Below, in pieces: positions 35,743 to 42,834 of a DNA stretch of 64,000 nucleotides. Below the pieces are notes generated by a model. That model saw nothing but the letters and a program-made list of their open reading frames with translations, had not been told where the DNA came from and did not search any database. A program made the position numbers and the translations under genes. The first letter of the stretch is position 1. The number at the start of each line of letters is the position of its first letter. This DNA is from Pseudogemmobacter humi (GTDB lineage: Bacteria > Pseudomonadota > Alphaproteobacteria > Rhodobacterales > Rhodobacteraceae), in NCBI RefSeq assembly GCF_900609055.1, contig NZ_UXAW01000088.1, positions 1-64,000 of the forward strand. The letters are read 5' to 3'.

Positions 35743-36155
35743 CAGAGCGCCGTGAAGCCGAGCACACCCGCCGAGGCCAAAGTCACCTCATAGGTCGCCT
35801 CGCCGTTGTGGCTGCCCGCATATTCCAGCGCGGTGATCTGGAACGGGCCTTCCACGATGCCGAAATCCGGGATCACCACCTGGAATCCGGGGATCTCGCC
35901 GTCGAAGAAGATCTGCCGCGCGCGCTCATCGGTTTCGGCGTCGCGGAACACGCCCGAGCCCGAGATCGTCGCCGATTTCACCCCGGCGCCCGCCAGCAAC
36001 TCGCGCCAGCCGCCCGAGCTTTCGAGGCTCGTCACCTCGACCGTCTCGGCGTTGAAGCTCGCCCGGGTCGCGCGCAGCCCGGCGATGGTCTCGAACTGGC
36101 CGTCGCCAGTCTGGTCGATCTTGATCAGAAGGTCTTTCCCGGCCTGAACTGCCAT
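35742..36155 (-). CDS. GTA g9: major tail tube protein
   Basis: 137 residues of the phage major tail protein 2 type: AVQAGKDLLIKIDQTGDGQF, ATRASFNAETVEVTSLESSG, WRELLAGAG, DAETDERARQIFFDGEIPGF, QITALEYAGSHNGEATYEVT. Polymerises into the tube. Two ATGs (36161 and 36155) are possible; AAGGAG sits at ideal distance (6 bp) from the second, which is used. 51 bp after g8. Confidence 0.93.
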   Translation of the reverse strand: MAVQAGKDLLIKIDQTGDGQFETIAGLRATRASFNAETVEVTSLESSGGWRELLAGAGVKSATISGSGVFRDAETDERARQIFFDGEIPGFQVVIPDFGIVEGPFQITALEYAGSHNGEATYEVTLASAGVLGFTAL

Positions 36156-36206
36156 GGCCATCTCCTTGAAACATTGCTTCTTTGGTCGCGCGGATCAGTC
36201 CGCAGG

Positions 36207-36602
36207 TCAGTCCTCGGTCCGCGCGCGGAATGTCAGGTCGATCCGGCGCACCGCGCCGGCATCAAGGCGCCGGGCCTCGGCCCGAAGGAACGACAGGCTC
36301 ACCAGCCGCCCGCGCGAAAGCGGCGGCAGCGGCCCGGCCAGCGCATCGCAGACCGCTGCCGCGACGGTCTTGGCGGTAAAAAACCCCGCCGCATCCGAGA
36401 TCACGCTGATCACCAGCCGGTGCTCGGCCCCCGCCGCGCTCTTGTCCGAGGCGTCGCGCACCTCCCCCGGGCCGATCAGCACGAAACTGCCCGAACCTCC
36501 CGGGGGAAGGGCATCGTGGATCCCCACCCCCGCCAGCGCCGGATCCCCCTCCAGCCGCTGCCAGACCGCCGCCTGCAAGGCGGCTGCTGCGCCATAGCTC
36601 AT
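36207..36602 (-). CDS. GTA g8: tail terminator-like protein (DUF3168)
   Basis: 131 residues of DUF3168: YGAAAALQAAVWQRLEGDPA, VGIHDALPPGG, GPGEVRDASDKSAAGAEHRL, then VRRIDLTFRARTED. Caps the tail tube for joining to the head. ATG 36602 (MSYGAAA) overlaps the g7 stop by 4 bp. Confidence 0.9.
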   Translation of the reverse strand: MSYGAAAALQAAVWQRLEGDPALAGVGIHDALPPGGSGSFVLIGPGEVRDASDKSAAGAEHRLVISVISDAAGFFTAKTVAAAVCDALAGPLPPLSRGRLVSLSFLRAEARRLDAGAVRRIDLTFRARTED

Positions 36603-36937
36603 CGCGGAACCTCCTCGCGGCAAAAACAGGTCAGCCAGCGTCCCCCGGCATCACGCTCGGCCACGGCAAGGATCGCGAAGATCCGCTCCCCCTCCCGAAA
36701 ACGCTGCCCGGGGCGTGGGCGCAAAGCCGCTCCCTGCGGCAAGGCGCGCAGGGTGATGCGCCAGGACACCGCGCCGAGGATCACCTCCTCGCCGGCGGTA
36801 TCGCGCCCGGAGCCCGCCGCCACCTCGGCCCAGAGCGTGCCGAGTGGCGCCCAGCTCATCGTGAAGCCGCCCGCGCCGTCGGGCGCGCGCGCGGCATCCT
36901 CCAGCAACAGCGCGCGGCGCAGATGCGGCGCCTTCAT
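36599..36937 (-). CDS. GTA g7: head closure / stopper protein
   Basis: 112 residues of the phage head-tail joining family: RRALLLEDAARAPDGAGGFT, WAPLGTLWAEVAAGSG, then ITLRALPQGAALRPRPGQRF. Seals the portal after packaging. Overlaps g6 and g8 by 4 bp each. Confidence 0.9.
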   Translation of the reverse strand: MKAPHLRRALLLEDAARAPDGAGGFTMSWAPLGTLWAEVAAGSGRDTAGEEVILGAVSWRITLRALPQGAALRPRPGQRFREGERIFAILAVAERDAGGRWLTCFCREEVPR

Positions 36938-37530
36938 CGCCGCCCCCCGCCGAGGATGCGCAACTGCCGCCAGCCCTCGATCAGCGCCTGAACCCGCGCG
37001 GGCAGCCCCCCGCGCTCGCCGCCGTCATGGCGGTATTCGTAGAACTCGGCCGCGAGCAGCAGCACCGCCTGGCGCAGATCGGCCGGCACATCGCCCCAGT
37101 CCGGGCCGAAACCGGCGTCGAACAGGATCTCGATCCGCCCGCCCTGGGGCGGCGCGGGCAGGGACGCCCCGGTCCCCGCCAGCCGCGGCCGGTGGGTGTC
37201 GCCGATCAGCCGGTAACGTCCCGGCGCGACCGGCGAACTCACCCCGGCCGCATCCACCAGCATCACTTCCGCCACCGCCGTCACCGGCGCCAGCGGCAGG
37301 CCCTGCGCATCGGCATCGCGCCAGCCCTCCAGCACCAGGCGGAACCGGCGCGCGATCAGCGCCTTGGCGATCCGCCCCTCGATCGCCCGGATCGCCGCCC
37401 GCAGATGGCTTTCCAGCAGCCCGTCCTGATCGGGCACCAGCGCGAAACCGCTGCCGAGGCGCAGGTGATCCTTCAGCGCGTCCAAGGGCAGCGCCGTCCC
37501 CGGCACCGCGGTTTCTTCGGTCAGTCTCAT
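36934..37530 (-). CDS. GTA g6: head-tail connector (adaptor) protein
   Basis: 198 residues, phage gp6-like/phiE125 gp8 type: PLDALKDHLRLGSGFALVPD, ESHLRAAIRAIEGRIAKALI, then VPADLRQAVLLLAAEFYEYR. Forms the ring below the portal. Separated from g5 by a 141-bp gap with a hairpin. Confidence 0.9.
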   Translation of the reverse strand: MRLTEETAVPGTALPLDALKDHLRLGSGFALVPDQDGLLESHLRAAIRAIEGRIAKALIARRFRLVLEGWRDADAQGLPLAPVTAVAEVMLVDAAGVSSPVAPGRYRLIGDTHRPRLAGTGASLPAPPQGGRIEILFDAGFGPDWGDVPADLRQAVLLLAAEFYEYRHDGGERGGLPARVQALIEGWRQLRILGGGRR

Positions 37531-37629
37531 GTCTTTCCCCTCGGCTGCGAAAACGAAAGATCCGGGCGCGCTGTCTCCTGCACCGCTCGCGCGGAGGGAG
37601 AACGGCCAGACGGCGCGGGGCCGCGCGCG

Positions 37630-37658
37630 CCCGGTCCCGGCCCGCGAAGCGGACCGGG
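37630..37658 (-). other. Hairpin between GTA g5 and g6
   Basis: CCCGGTCC / GGACCGGG, 8-bp stem with 13-nt loop, starting 14 bases after the g5 stop codon on the minus strand. No T-run. It could reduce readthrough or protect the 3' end of capsid mRNA, giving more capsid than connector. Confidence 0.5.
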
Positions 37659-37671
37659 TTGCGTTCCCCGG

Positions 37672-38868
37672 TTACGAGGTGGCGACGCGCAGCAGCTTGA
37701 TCGCGGCGTAATCCGCGATATCGCCTCCGACCCGCTTGGAAGCGTAGAACAGCACATGCGGCTTGGCCGAGAACGGATCGCGCAGGATCCGCAGATCAGG
37801 GCGTTCGGCGATGGTATAGCCCGCGTTGAAATCGCCGAAGGCGACCGGGAAACTGTTCGCGCCCACGTCCGGCATGTCCTCGCAGATCAGCACCGGATAG
37901 CCCATCAGCCGCGCGGGTTCGCCCGCCGCCAGCCCGTCCGACCACAGGAAGCGCCCGTCGGCGTCCTTCATCTTGCGCACCGCGCCCGCGGTCTTGGAAT
38001 TCATCACGAAATTCCCGTTGGCGCGGTAGTCGGCGCCCAGCGCATAGACCAGGTTGATGATGCAGTCGGCCGGATTGGTGGTGGCGAAATCCGCCGCCGC
38101 CCCGGTGGGCACATAGCCGAGGTTGCCCCAGCTCCAGGACGCATTCGCCACCTTCGTGGGCAAGAGGATCCCCTTCGGCTTGTCCACCCCGTCGCCGTTG
38201 ATGAAGGCCGCGGCTTCCGCGCGGATGAAGCGCGTGGCGATCTTGCCGGCCAGCCAGCCCTCCACGTCGAAGGCACTGTCATCGAGCAACCGCTGGCTCG
38301 CCTTCGGCATCGCCGACAGTTCATGCAGCCGGATCGAGATCCGCTCGATGGCGGGCGTCGCGGTCTCGGCGGCGGCGGTCGTCTCGGTCGCCCAGCCCGA
38401 GCCCACCTCGGAGCGGTCGATCAGCACGTCGAAGCTGGTGGCCTCAACCTGAACGACATTGGCCACCGCCCGCAGGCTCGAGGTCGAGACCAGCATCGAG
38501 CGGATCTGATCCGCCGTCTGCGGCGAGACCAGATAACCGCCATCCGCCGCCACCGCGGTGGACATCGCCTTGCCTTCCAGCATCAGCCCGCGGAAGCCCT
38601 CGTCATCGCCCGAGCGCAGATAGGCGTTGAACGCCTTCTGATGCGGCGCGTTCTCCTCCACGGCAGCGGAAAGCGCCGGGCGGCCCCAGGTGGTGGTTTT
38701 CTTCTGCAGCATGGTCAGTCGCTCTTCCTGATGTTGAAGGGATTGCTTCACTTCGGCCTGAAAGGAACTGAATTCCTTCAGGAATCCGGTCATGGCAGTT
38801 TTCACCTGCGCAGCCGGTGTCGGGGCCGGGGACATATCTCCCCCGGCCCGGGCCTCTCTCTCGGTCAT
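37672..38868 (-). CDS. GTA g5: major capsid protein (HK97 fold)
   Basis: 398 residues. The first 95 or so form the scaffold-like coiled-coil delta domain (FLKEFSSFQAEVKQSLQHQE) removed by the g4 protease; the HK97 capsid follows (AFNAYLRSGDDEGFRGLMLE, GGYLVSPQTADQIRSMLVST, RSEVGSGWATET, LMGYPVLICEDMPDVG, SAKPHVLFYASKRVGGDI). Start ATG 38868 (MTERE). The same frame is open upstream through g4 but is a shadow there. 53 bp after g4. Confidence 0.96.
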   Translation of the reverse strand: MTEREARAGGDMSPAPTPAAQVKTAMTGFLKEFSSFQAEVKQSLQHQEERLTMLQKKTTTWGRPALSAAVEENAPHQKAFNAYLRSGDDEGFRGLMLEGKAMSTAVAADGGYLVSPQTADQIRSMLVSTSSLRAVANVVQVEATSFDVLIDRSEVGSGWATETTAAAETATPAIERISIRLHELSAMPKASQRLLDDSAFDVEGWLAGKIATRFIRAEAAAFINGDGVDKPKGILLPTKVANASWSWGNLGYVPTGAAADFATTNPADCIINLVYALGADYRANGNFVMNSKTAGAVRKMKDADGRFLWSDGLAAGEPARLMGYPVLICEDMPDVGANSFPVAFGDFNAGYTIAERPDLRILRDPFSAKPHVLFYASKRVGGDIADYAAIKLLRVATS

Positions 38869-38921
38869 CCTTTTCACCCTCTCAGTGGAAATCCGGGGCC
38901 TCAGCCCCCGGCAAGGCTCTC

Positions 38922-39458
38922 TCAGTTCTGCGCAAGGCTCTGGCGCGCGGCGTCGAACAGCCCCGCCAGATCCTGCAACACATCCGAGAGATCTTCCGAT
39001 TTCTGCGCCACCCGCGCCTCGGACAGCATTGGGAAGGTCACCAGCGAGACCTCCCACAGATCCAGCTCGCGCAAGAGCCGCCGCCCCTTGCCATCGCGTT
39101 CCGCGCGCAACGTGCGGTAGCCGATCGACAGCCCGTCGATGGCGCCCGCTTCCAAAAGCGCCGCCGCCTCGCGCCCCTTCGCGACATCGCTCAGAAGCCG
39201 CCCCTTGACCCAAAGGCCGGTGTCGTCCTCGCGCACCTCGTCCCAGATGCCGATCGGCTGGGTCGGATCGTGCTGCCACAGCATCCGCACCTTCGCCCCC
39301 TTCGCCGCCAGCCGCTTGAGACTGGCCGCATAGGCACCTTTCGCCACCACATCGCCGCCCTGGTCCTTCACCCCGAACAGCGAGGCATAGCCCGCCAGCT
39401 CATGGCCCTCGCGCAAGACCAGCCCGGTTTCGGGCCGGCAGAATTTATGTTCCAGCAT
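38922..39458 (-). CDS. GTA g4: HK97-type prohead protease
   Basis: 178 residues: LVLREGHELAGYASLFGVKD, QGGDVVAKGAYAASLKRL, VRMLWQHDPTQPIGIWDEVR (catalytic His), EAGAIDGLSIGYRTLRAE (catalytic Ser) and DLWEVSLVTFPM. Processes the capsid precursor. ATG 39458, GAGGTGA 7 bp upstream; a GTG directly before it is also in frame. Confidence 0.95.
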   Translation of the reverse strand: MLEHKFCRPETGLVLREGHELAGYASLFGVKDQGGDVVAKGAYAASLKRLAAKGAKVRMLWQHDPTQPIGIWDEVREDDTGLWVKGRLLSDVAKGREAAALLEAGAIDGLSIGYRTLRAERDGKGRRLLRELDLWEVSLVTFPMLSEARVAQKSEDLSDVLQDLAGLFDAARQSLAQN

Positions 39459-39464
39459 CACATC

Positions 39465-39710
39465 TCACCTCATCGCCGCCCGGATCAGCGCCTCGGCCCC
39501 CTGCGTCAGCAGAAAGGCCGCGACCCCGTAAACCCCCAGCCAGATGCGCCGCTCCAGCCGCTCCAGCGCCGCATCTATCTGCGCCAGCCGGAACTCCAGC
39601 CCCGACCAGCGCTCTTCCATCACCCGCTCGTTGGCCTCGATCCGGGCATGCGCCGCATCGAAACTGTCGAACAGGAACCGCGAGCCCGGCCCTTCCTTGC
39701 GCTGGCTCAT
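39465..39710 (-). CDS. GTA g3.5: small membrane-spanning protein
   Basis: 81 residues: a helical, charged N-terminus (DAAHARIEANERVMEERWSG, LAQIDAALERLERRIW) followed by one hydrophobic segment (LGVYGVAAFLLTQGAEALI). This gene occurs between portal and protease in RcGTA-type clusters; no function is established. Overlaps g3 by 4 bp. Confidence 0.85.
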   Translation of the reverse strand: MSQRKEGPGSRFLFDSFDAAHARIEANERVMEERWSGLEFRLAQIDAALERLERRIWLGVYGVAAFLLTQGAEALIRAAMR

Positions 39711-40897
39711 TCCTCCTCGTCTCCGGGCTCCCGCAGCTTCGGCAGCCCCAGAAGCGCGCGCTTCTCGGCATCAGACAGAAACGCGGCCGCACCGACCCGC
39801 GCCCATTGCTGATCGCGCTCGACCGCCAGCGCCGGGATCTGATCCAGATCGGGCCGCAACTCGACGCAATCGCCGCCGAACCCCGCCAGCCAGTGCGACA
39901 AAGCCGCCAGCACCCGGCTTGCGAGCGGCAGCACGGTCAGCCGGTAAAACGCCCGATGCGCCTCCTGGTAATTGGCGTAAGTCGCATCCCCGGGGATCCC
40001 CATCAGCATCGGCGGCACCCCGAAGGCGACCGCGATCTCGCGCGCCGCCGCCAGCTTCGTCTCATGGAACTCCATGTCGGAGGGCGAGAACCCCATCGGC
40101 TTCCAGTCAAGCCCGCCCTCCAGGAGCATCGGCCGCCCGGCGTTGCGCGCGCCCTGGTGATGCGTTTCCATCTCGCTCACCAGCCGGTCATACTGATCCG
40201 GCGTCAGCACCGACTGGCCGTCCGCGCCCTTGTAGACGATGGCGCCCGAGGGCCGCGCCGCATTGTCCAGGAGCGCCTTCGACCAGGCCGAGGCCGCATT
40301 ATGCACATCCACCGCCACCGCCGCCGCCTGCAACGGCGACAGCCCGTAATGATCGTCCTGCGGATGGAAGCTGCGGATATGGCAGACCGGGCTCTGCCCT
40401 TCCGAGACATCGAAGCGATGCACCCGCCCGCTCACCGAATATTCGTAAGCCACCGGCCAGCCATCCGCGCCCGGCACCAGCGACATCCGGTCCGAGCGCA
40501 GCACATGCAGCTCGCCCGGCAGGCCACCCGGCCCCGGCACCGCCTCGACATAAGCATTGCCGCTCAGCAGCAGATGCCCGTAGACCGCCTCCAGCAGTTC
40601 CGCCCGCCCCTGCGCCGCATTGGGCCGCGCCAGCAGCCCCAGCACCGGATGCGCCTCATAGCGGCGCTCGCAGTCCTGGCAGACCACCGGCAGCGCGGCC
40701 GCGGCCTCCGCGATCAGCCGCACCGCACGGAAACCGATCGGATTGCCCTGAAACCCCGCCCGGGTCAGCGAGACCACATCGCGCGCGCTCCAGGCCACCC
40801 GTCCGGCACTTCCCCAGGCGATGACGCGGCCGGTGGCGCTCGCCTTCTTCTCCGCCACCGGCGCCACCTGCGCATTCCGCTTCAGAAAATCGAACAC
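39707..40897 (-). CDS. GTA g3: portal protein
   Basis: 396 residues of the HK97 portal family: WSARDVVSLTRAGFQGNPIG, GHLLLSGNAYVEAVPGPGGL, FHPQDDHYGLSPLQAAAVAV, WSKALLDNAARPSGAIVYKG, AFGVPPMLMGIPGDATYANY. Forms the dodecameric channel for DNA entry. Separated from g2 by 124 bp containing a dispersed repeat. Confidence 0.96.
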   Translation of the reverse strand: MFDFLKRNAQVAPVAEKKASATGRVIAWGSAGRVAWSARDVVSLTRAGFQGNPIGFRAVRLIAEAAAALPVVCQDCERRYEAHPVLGLLARPNAAQGRAELLEAVYGHLLLSGNAYVEAVPGPGGLPGELHVLRSDRMSLVPGADGWPVAYEYSVSGRVHRFDVSEGQSPVCHIRSFHPQDDHYGLSPLQAAAVAVDVHNAASAWSKALLDNAARPSGAIVYKGADGQSVLTPDQYDRLVSEMETHHQGARNAGRPMLLEGGLDWKPMGFSPSDMEFHETKLAAAREIAVAFGVPPMLMGIPGDATYANYQEAHRAFYRLTVLPLASRVLAALSHWLAGFGGDCVELRPDLDQIPALAVERDQQWARVGAAAFLSDAEKRALLGLPKLREPGDEEE

Positions 40898-40948
40898 CCG
40901 CCGCTCCTCTCATAAGCCATGCGACAGCCGCCCCGCAAAAGGCCCGCT

Positions 40949-41020
40949 GTCTTTCATCCTGACCGAAATACCCCGGGGGAGGCGCGGCGAAGCCGCGACG
41001 GGGGCAGCGCCCCCTTCCCC
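40949..41020 (+). repeat. Dispersed repeat, copy B1, inside the GTA operon
   Basis: CTTTCATCCTGACCGAAATA followed by CCCCGGGGGAGG, then two hairpins (GGCGCGGCGAAGCCGCG and GGGGGCAGCGCCCCC). It occupies the g2-g3 gap. It shares its first 20 bases, bar one, with the copy at 56871. Confidence 0.8.
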
Positions 41021-41021
41021 G

Positions 41022-42437
41022 TCAGATCGTCCGTACGCCCGGCCGCCCGATCCGCCCCGAGGGCAGGATCATCAGCTCCGTCAGCGCCCAGACCAAAGCA
41101 TCCAGCCGGTCGGGGCTGCCCTGGCCCTGCCAGCCGGTGCGCGTCATCTGCACCATCTGCGCCTCCAGATCGCCAAGGCCGCGCGTATGCGCCACGCGCC
41201 CCTGTTCATACAAAGCCGCCACCGGCTCGGCCCGCAGCATCTTGCCCTTCGTTGCCCGCACCTCGCGCACCGGCACCAGTGGATCGACCTGACGCACCAC
41301 GCCCGCGACCAGATCGCCGCCCTGGTTCACCTCGACGACCAGCCGCTCGGCCGAGAACTCCTCCATCGCCGCCAGAGCCGCCCGCGCCCAGCCGTCGGGC
41401 GAGGCGCCGCGGACCGAGCGGTCTGCCAGCACCACCGCCTTCCATTCGCCGGGCGGCCCTTCGGTATCGGCGCCCACCACCAGGATGCCGCACTCGTCCG
41501 AGCGTTTGGTCGCCGTCACCGGCGGGTCCACCGCCACCACCACCCGCCCGGGCCGCACCGCCACCGCGCCTTGCGCCGCGCGGATCATCGCGGGCGTCCA
41601 CAGCGCGCCTTCGGCCTCTTCGACCAGCACGCCCTCGATCTCCTGGCGCCCCAGCGCGGTGCCGCCGTAACGCGCCTGTATCTCGGCGAGGAAACTTTCC
41701 GCCAGCCAGGCCCGGTTGGCCTCGGTCGGCGCATGGGTCACCACGGTCGAGGGGTTCTGCAAGATCGCCTTCAGCACCGCCACATTGCGCGGCGTCGTCG
41801 TCACCACCTGCTGCGGATGTTCGCCCAGCCTCAGCCCGAATTGCAGCTGATCCCAGGTCTCCGCCGCCTTCGGCCATTTCGCCAGCTCGTCCGACCAGGC
41901 CGCATCGAACTGCGGGCCCCGCAGCCGCTCGGGATCATGCGCCGAGAACAGCTGCGCCACCGCGCCGTTCTCCCATTCCAGCCGGTTGCGGCTGGCGATC
42001 CATCCGGGGCGCCGGTCCGGGGGCGAGCAGGCGAGGATGCCGCTTTCCCCCAGCACCATCACCTCGCGCGCCTGTTCCAGCGTTTCCGCCACCAGCGCCA
42101 CCCGCCGCGCCCGGCCCGGGGCCGCGGGCGTCGCCCCTTCGACCATGGCGCGCACCCATTCCGCCCCGGCCCGGGTCTTGCCCGCGCCGCGCCCGCCCAT
42201 GATCACCCAGGTCTTCCAGGCCCCTTCCGGCGCCAGCTGATGCGGCAGCGCCCAGAACTCGAACAGCCAGGGCAGCGCCCTGAGCGCATTGTCACCCAAG
42301 GCCCCTAGGAACTCGTCAATCTCCTCTGGCAGCGCGCAGGCAAGCCAGGCGGCGCCCGATCTCATCTCTTGCGGCGCCAAGGTCAAGCTCTCCTCCTCCG
42401 GCCTCCCCGGCAGCCTGCTTGCGGAGTTTCTCGACAT
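41022..42437 (-). CDS. GTA g2: large terminase (TerL)
   Basis: 471 residues: ATPase domain with Walker A GGRGAGKTRAG and Walker B FDAAWSDELAKW, motif III VTTTPRN; nuclease domain with VVVAVDPPVTA, LVVEVNQGGDLV and DRLDALVWALTE. Packages host DNA by headful filling. Start ATG 42437 is preferred because GAGGAG stands 7 bp upstream; this overlaps g1 by 122 bp. ATG 42365 (MRSGAAW) would give a 50-bp overlap and is the alternative. Confidence 0.95.
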   Translation of the reverse strand: MSRNSASRLPGRPEEESLTLAPQEMRSGAAWLACALPEEIDEFLGALGDNALRALPWLFEFWALPHQLAPEGAWKTWVIMGGRGAGKTRAGAEWVRAMVEGATPAAPGRARRVALVAETLEQAREVMVLGESGILACSPPDRRPGWIASRNRLEWENGAVAQLFSAHDPERLRGPQFDAAWSDELAKWPKAAETWDQLQFGLRLGEHPQQVVTTTPRNVAVLKAILQNPSTVVTHAPTEANRAWLAESFLAEIQARYGGTALGRQEIEGVLVEEAEGALWTPAMIRAAQGAVAVRPGRVVVAVDPPVTATKRSDECGILVVGADTEGPPGEWKAVVLADRSVRGASPDGWARAALAAMEEFSAERLVVEVNQGGDLVAGVVRQVDPLVPVREVRATKGKMLRAEPVAALYEQGRVAHTRGLGDLEAQMVQMTRTGWQGQGSPDRLDALVWALTELMILPSGRIGRPGVRTI

Positions 42438-42648
42438 TTCTTCTCTCCTCAAGAAGGGCTTTCGACAGGTCGGCCAGGTCCCTGACCGCCCGCTTGCCGT
42501 CTTTCGCCAGTTCGAACCGCCCCTCGCGGATGCCCGCGAAAGCCTCGTTCAGCTCCTCCACCGCGATGCGGTAAAGCTGCTCTGTCAGATCGAGCGCCCC
42601 CGCCGCTTCCGCCGCGGGATCGTCGCCTTCGGTGAATCTGATGGTCAT
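42316..42648 (-). CDS. GTA g1: small terminase (TerS)
   Basis: 110 residues, dominated by a coiled coil (QLYRIAVEELNEAFAGIREG then KDGKRAVRDLADLSKALLEE), as in the RcGTA small terminase, which lacks a DNA-binding domain, consistent with non-specific packaging. First gene of the cluster, ATG 42648 with GAGGG upstream. Its 3' third is shared with the 5' end of g2 in another frame. Confidence 0.88.
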   Translation of the reverse strand: MTIRFTEGDDPAAEAAGALDLTEQLYRIAVEELNEAFAGIREGRFELAKDGKRAVRDLADLSKALLEERRNVEKLRKQAAGEAGGGELDLGAARDEIGRRLACLRAARGD

Positions 42649-42688
42649 CTGCGCCTGCCCTCATGCATCCCTCCGCACGAGCGAAATG

Positions 42689-42719
42689 AAAAACGGCCCT
42701 GGGGGTCGCCCCCGGGCCG
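42689..42719 (-). terminator. Intrinsic-terminator hairpin in the GTA leader
   Basis: On the minus strand CGGCCC-GGGGG-CGA-CCCCC-A-GGGCCG followed by five T: an 11-bp GC stem with a single bulged A. It lies about 40 bases upstream of g1 and downstream of the predicted GTA promoter, so GTA transcripts must pass it. It could also terminate mltG transcription. Confidence 0.75.
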
Positions 42720-42747
42720 CTTCCACACCTCTTCCAGCATGTCACAG

Positions 42748-42776
42748 GTTCTACATCGGACCGTCCGCAAGGTCAA
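42748..42776 (-). promoter_or_regulatory. Predicted GTA promoter
   Basis: Minus strand TTGACC (42776-42771), 17-bp spacer, TAGAAC (42753-42748); start near 42741. The spacer contains the palindrome CGGACCGTCCG (42757-42767), which could bind a regulator. Confidence 0.55.
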
Positions 42777-42801
42777 GCGAAAAATCCAGTGGTATCAATG
42801 C

Positions 42802-42834
42802 CTTGCGCGAACTTTGCGTTAACTTTCCGTTAAC
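42802..42834 (-). promoter_or_regulatory. Three 11-bp direct repeats upstream of the GTA promoter
   Basis: Minus strand units GTTAACGGAAA, GTTAACGCAAA and GTTCGCGCAAG, head to tail with one helical turn per unit, ending 25 bp before the -35 box. The first unit starts within the mltG stop codon. The layout suggests an activator array; GafA, the known direct GTA activator, is a candidate, but this is inference. Confidence 0.6.

Noticed and set aside
38869-39279. N-terminal extension in frame with the GTA capsid gene
   Set aside because: Lies across g4, whose protease motifs are clear; the capsid family starts near ATG 38868.
28688-42648. Active prophage
   Set aside because: Gene content and order match RcGTA g1-g15; there is no integrase, repressor, replication or lysis gene and no att-like repeat at the ends.
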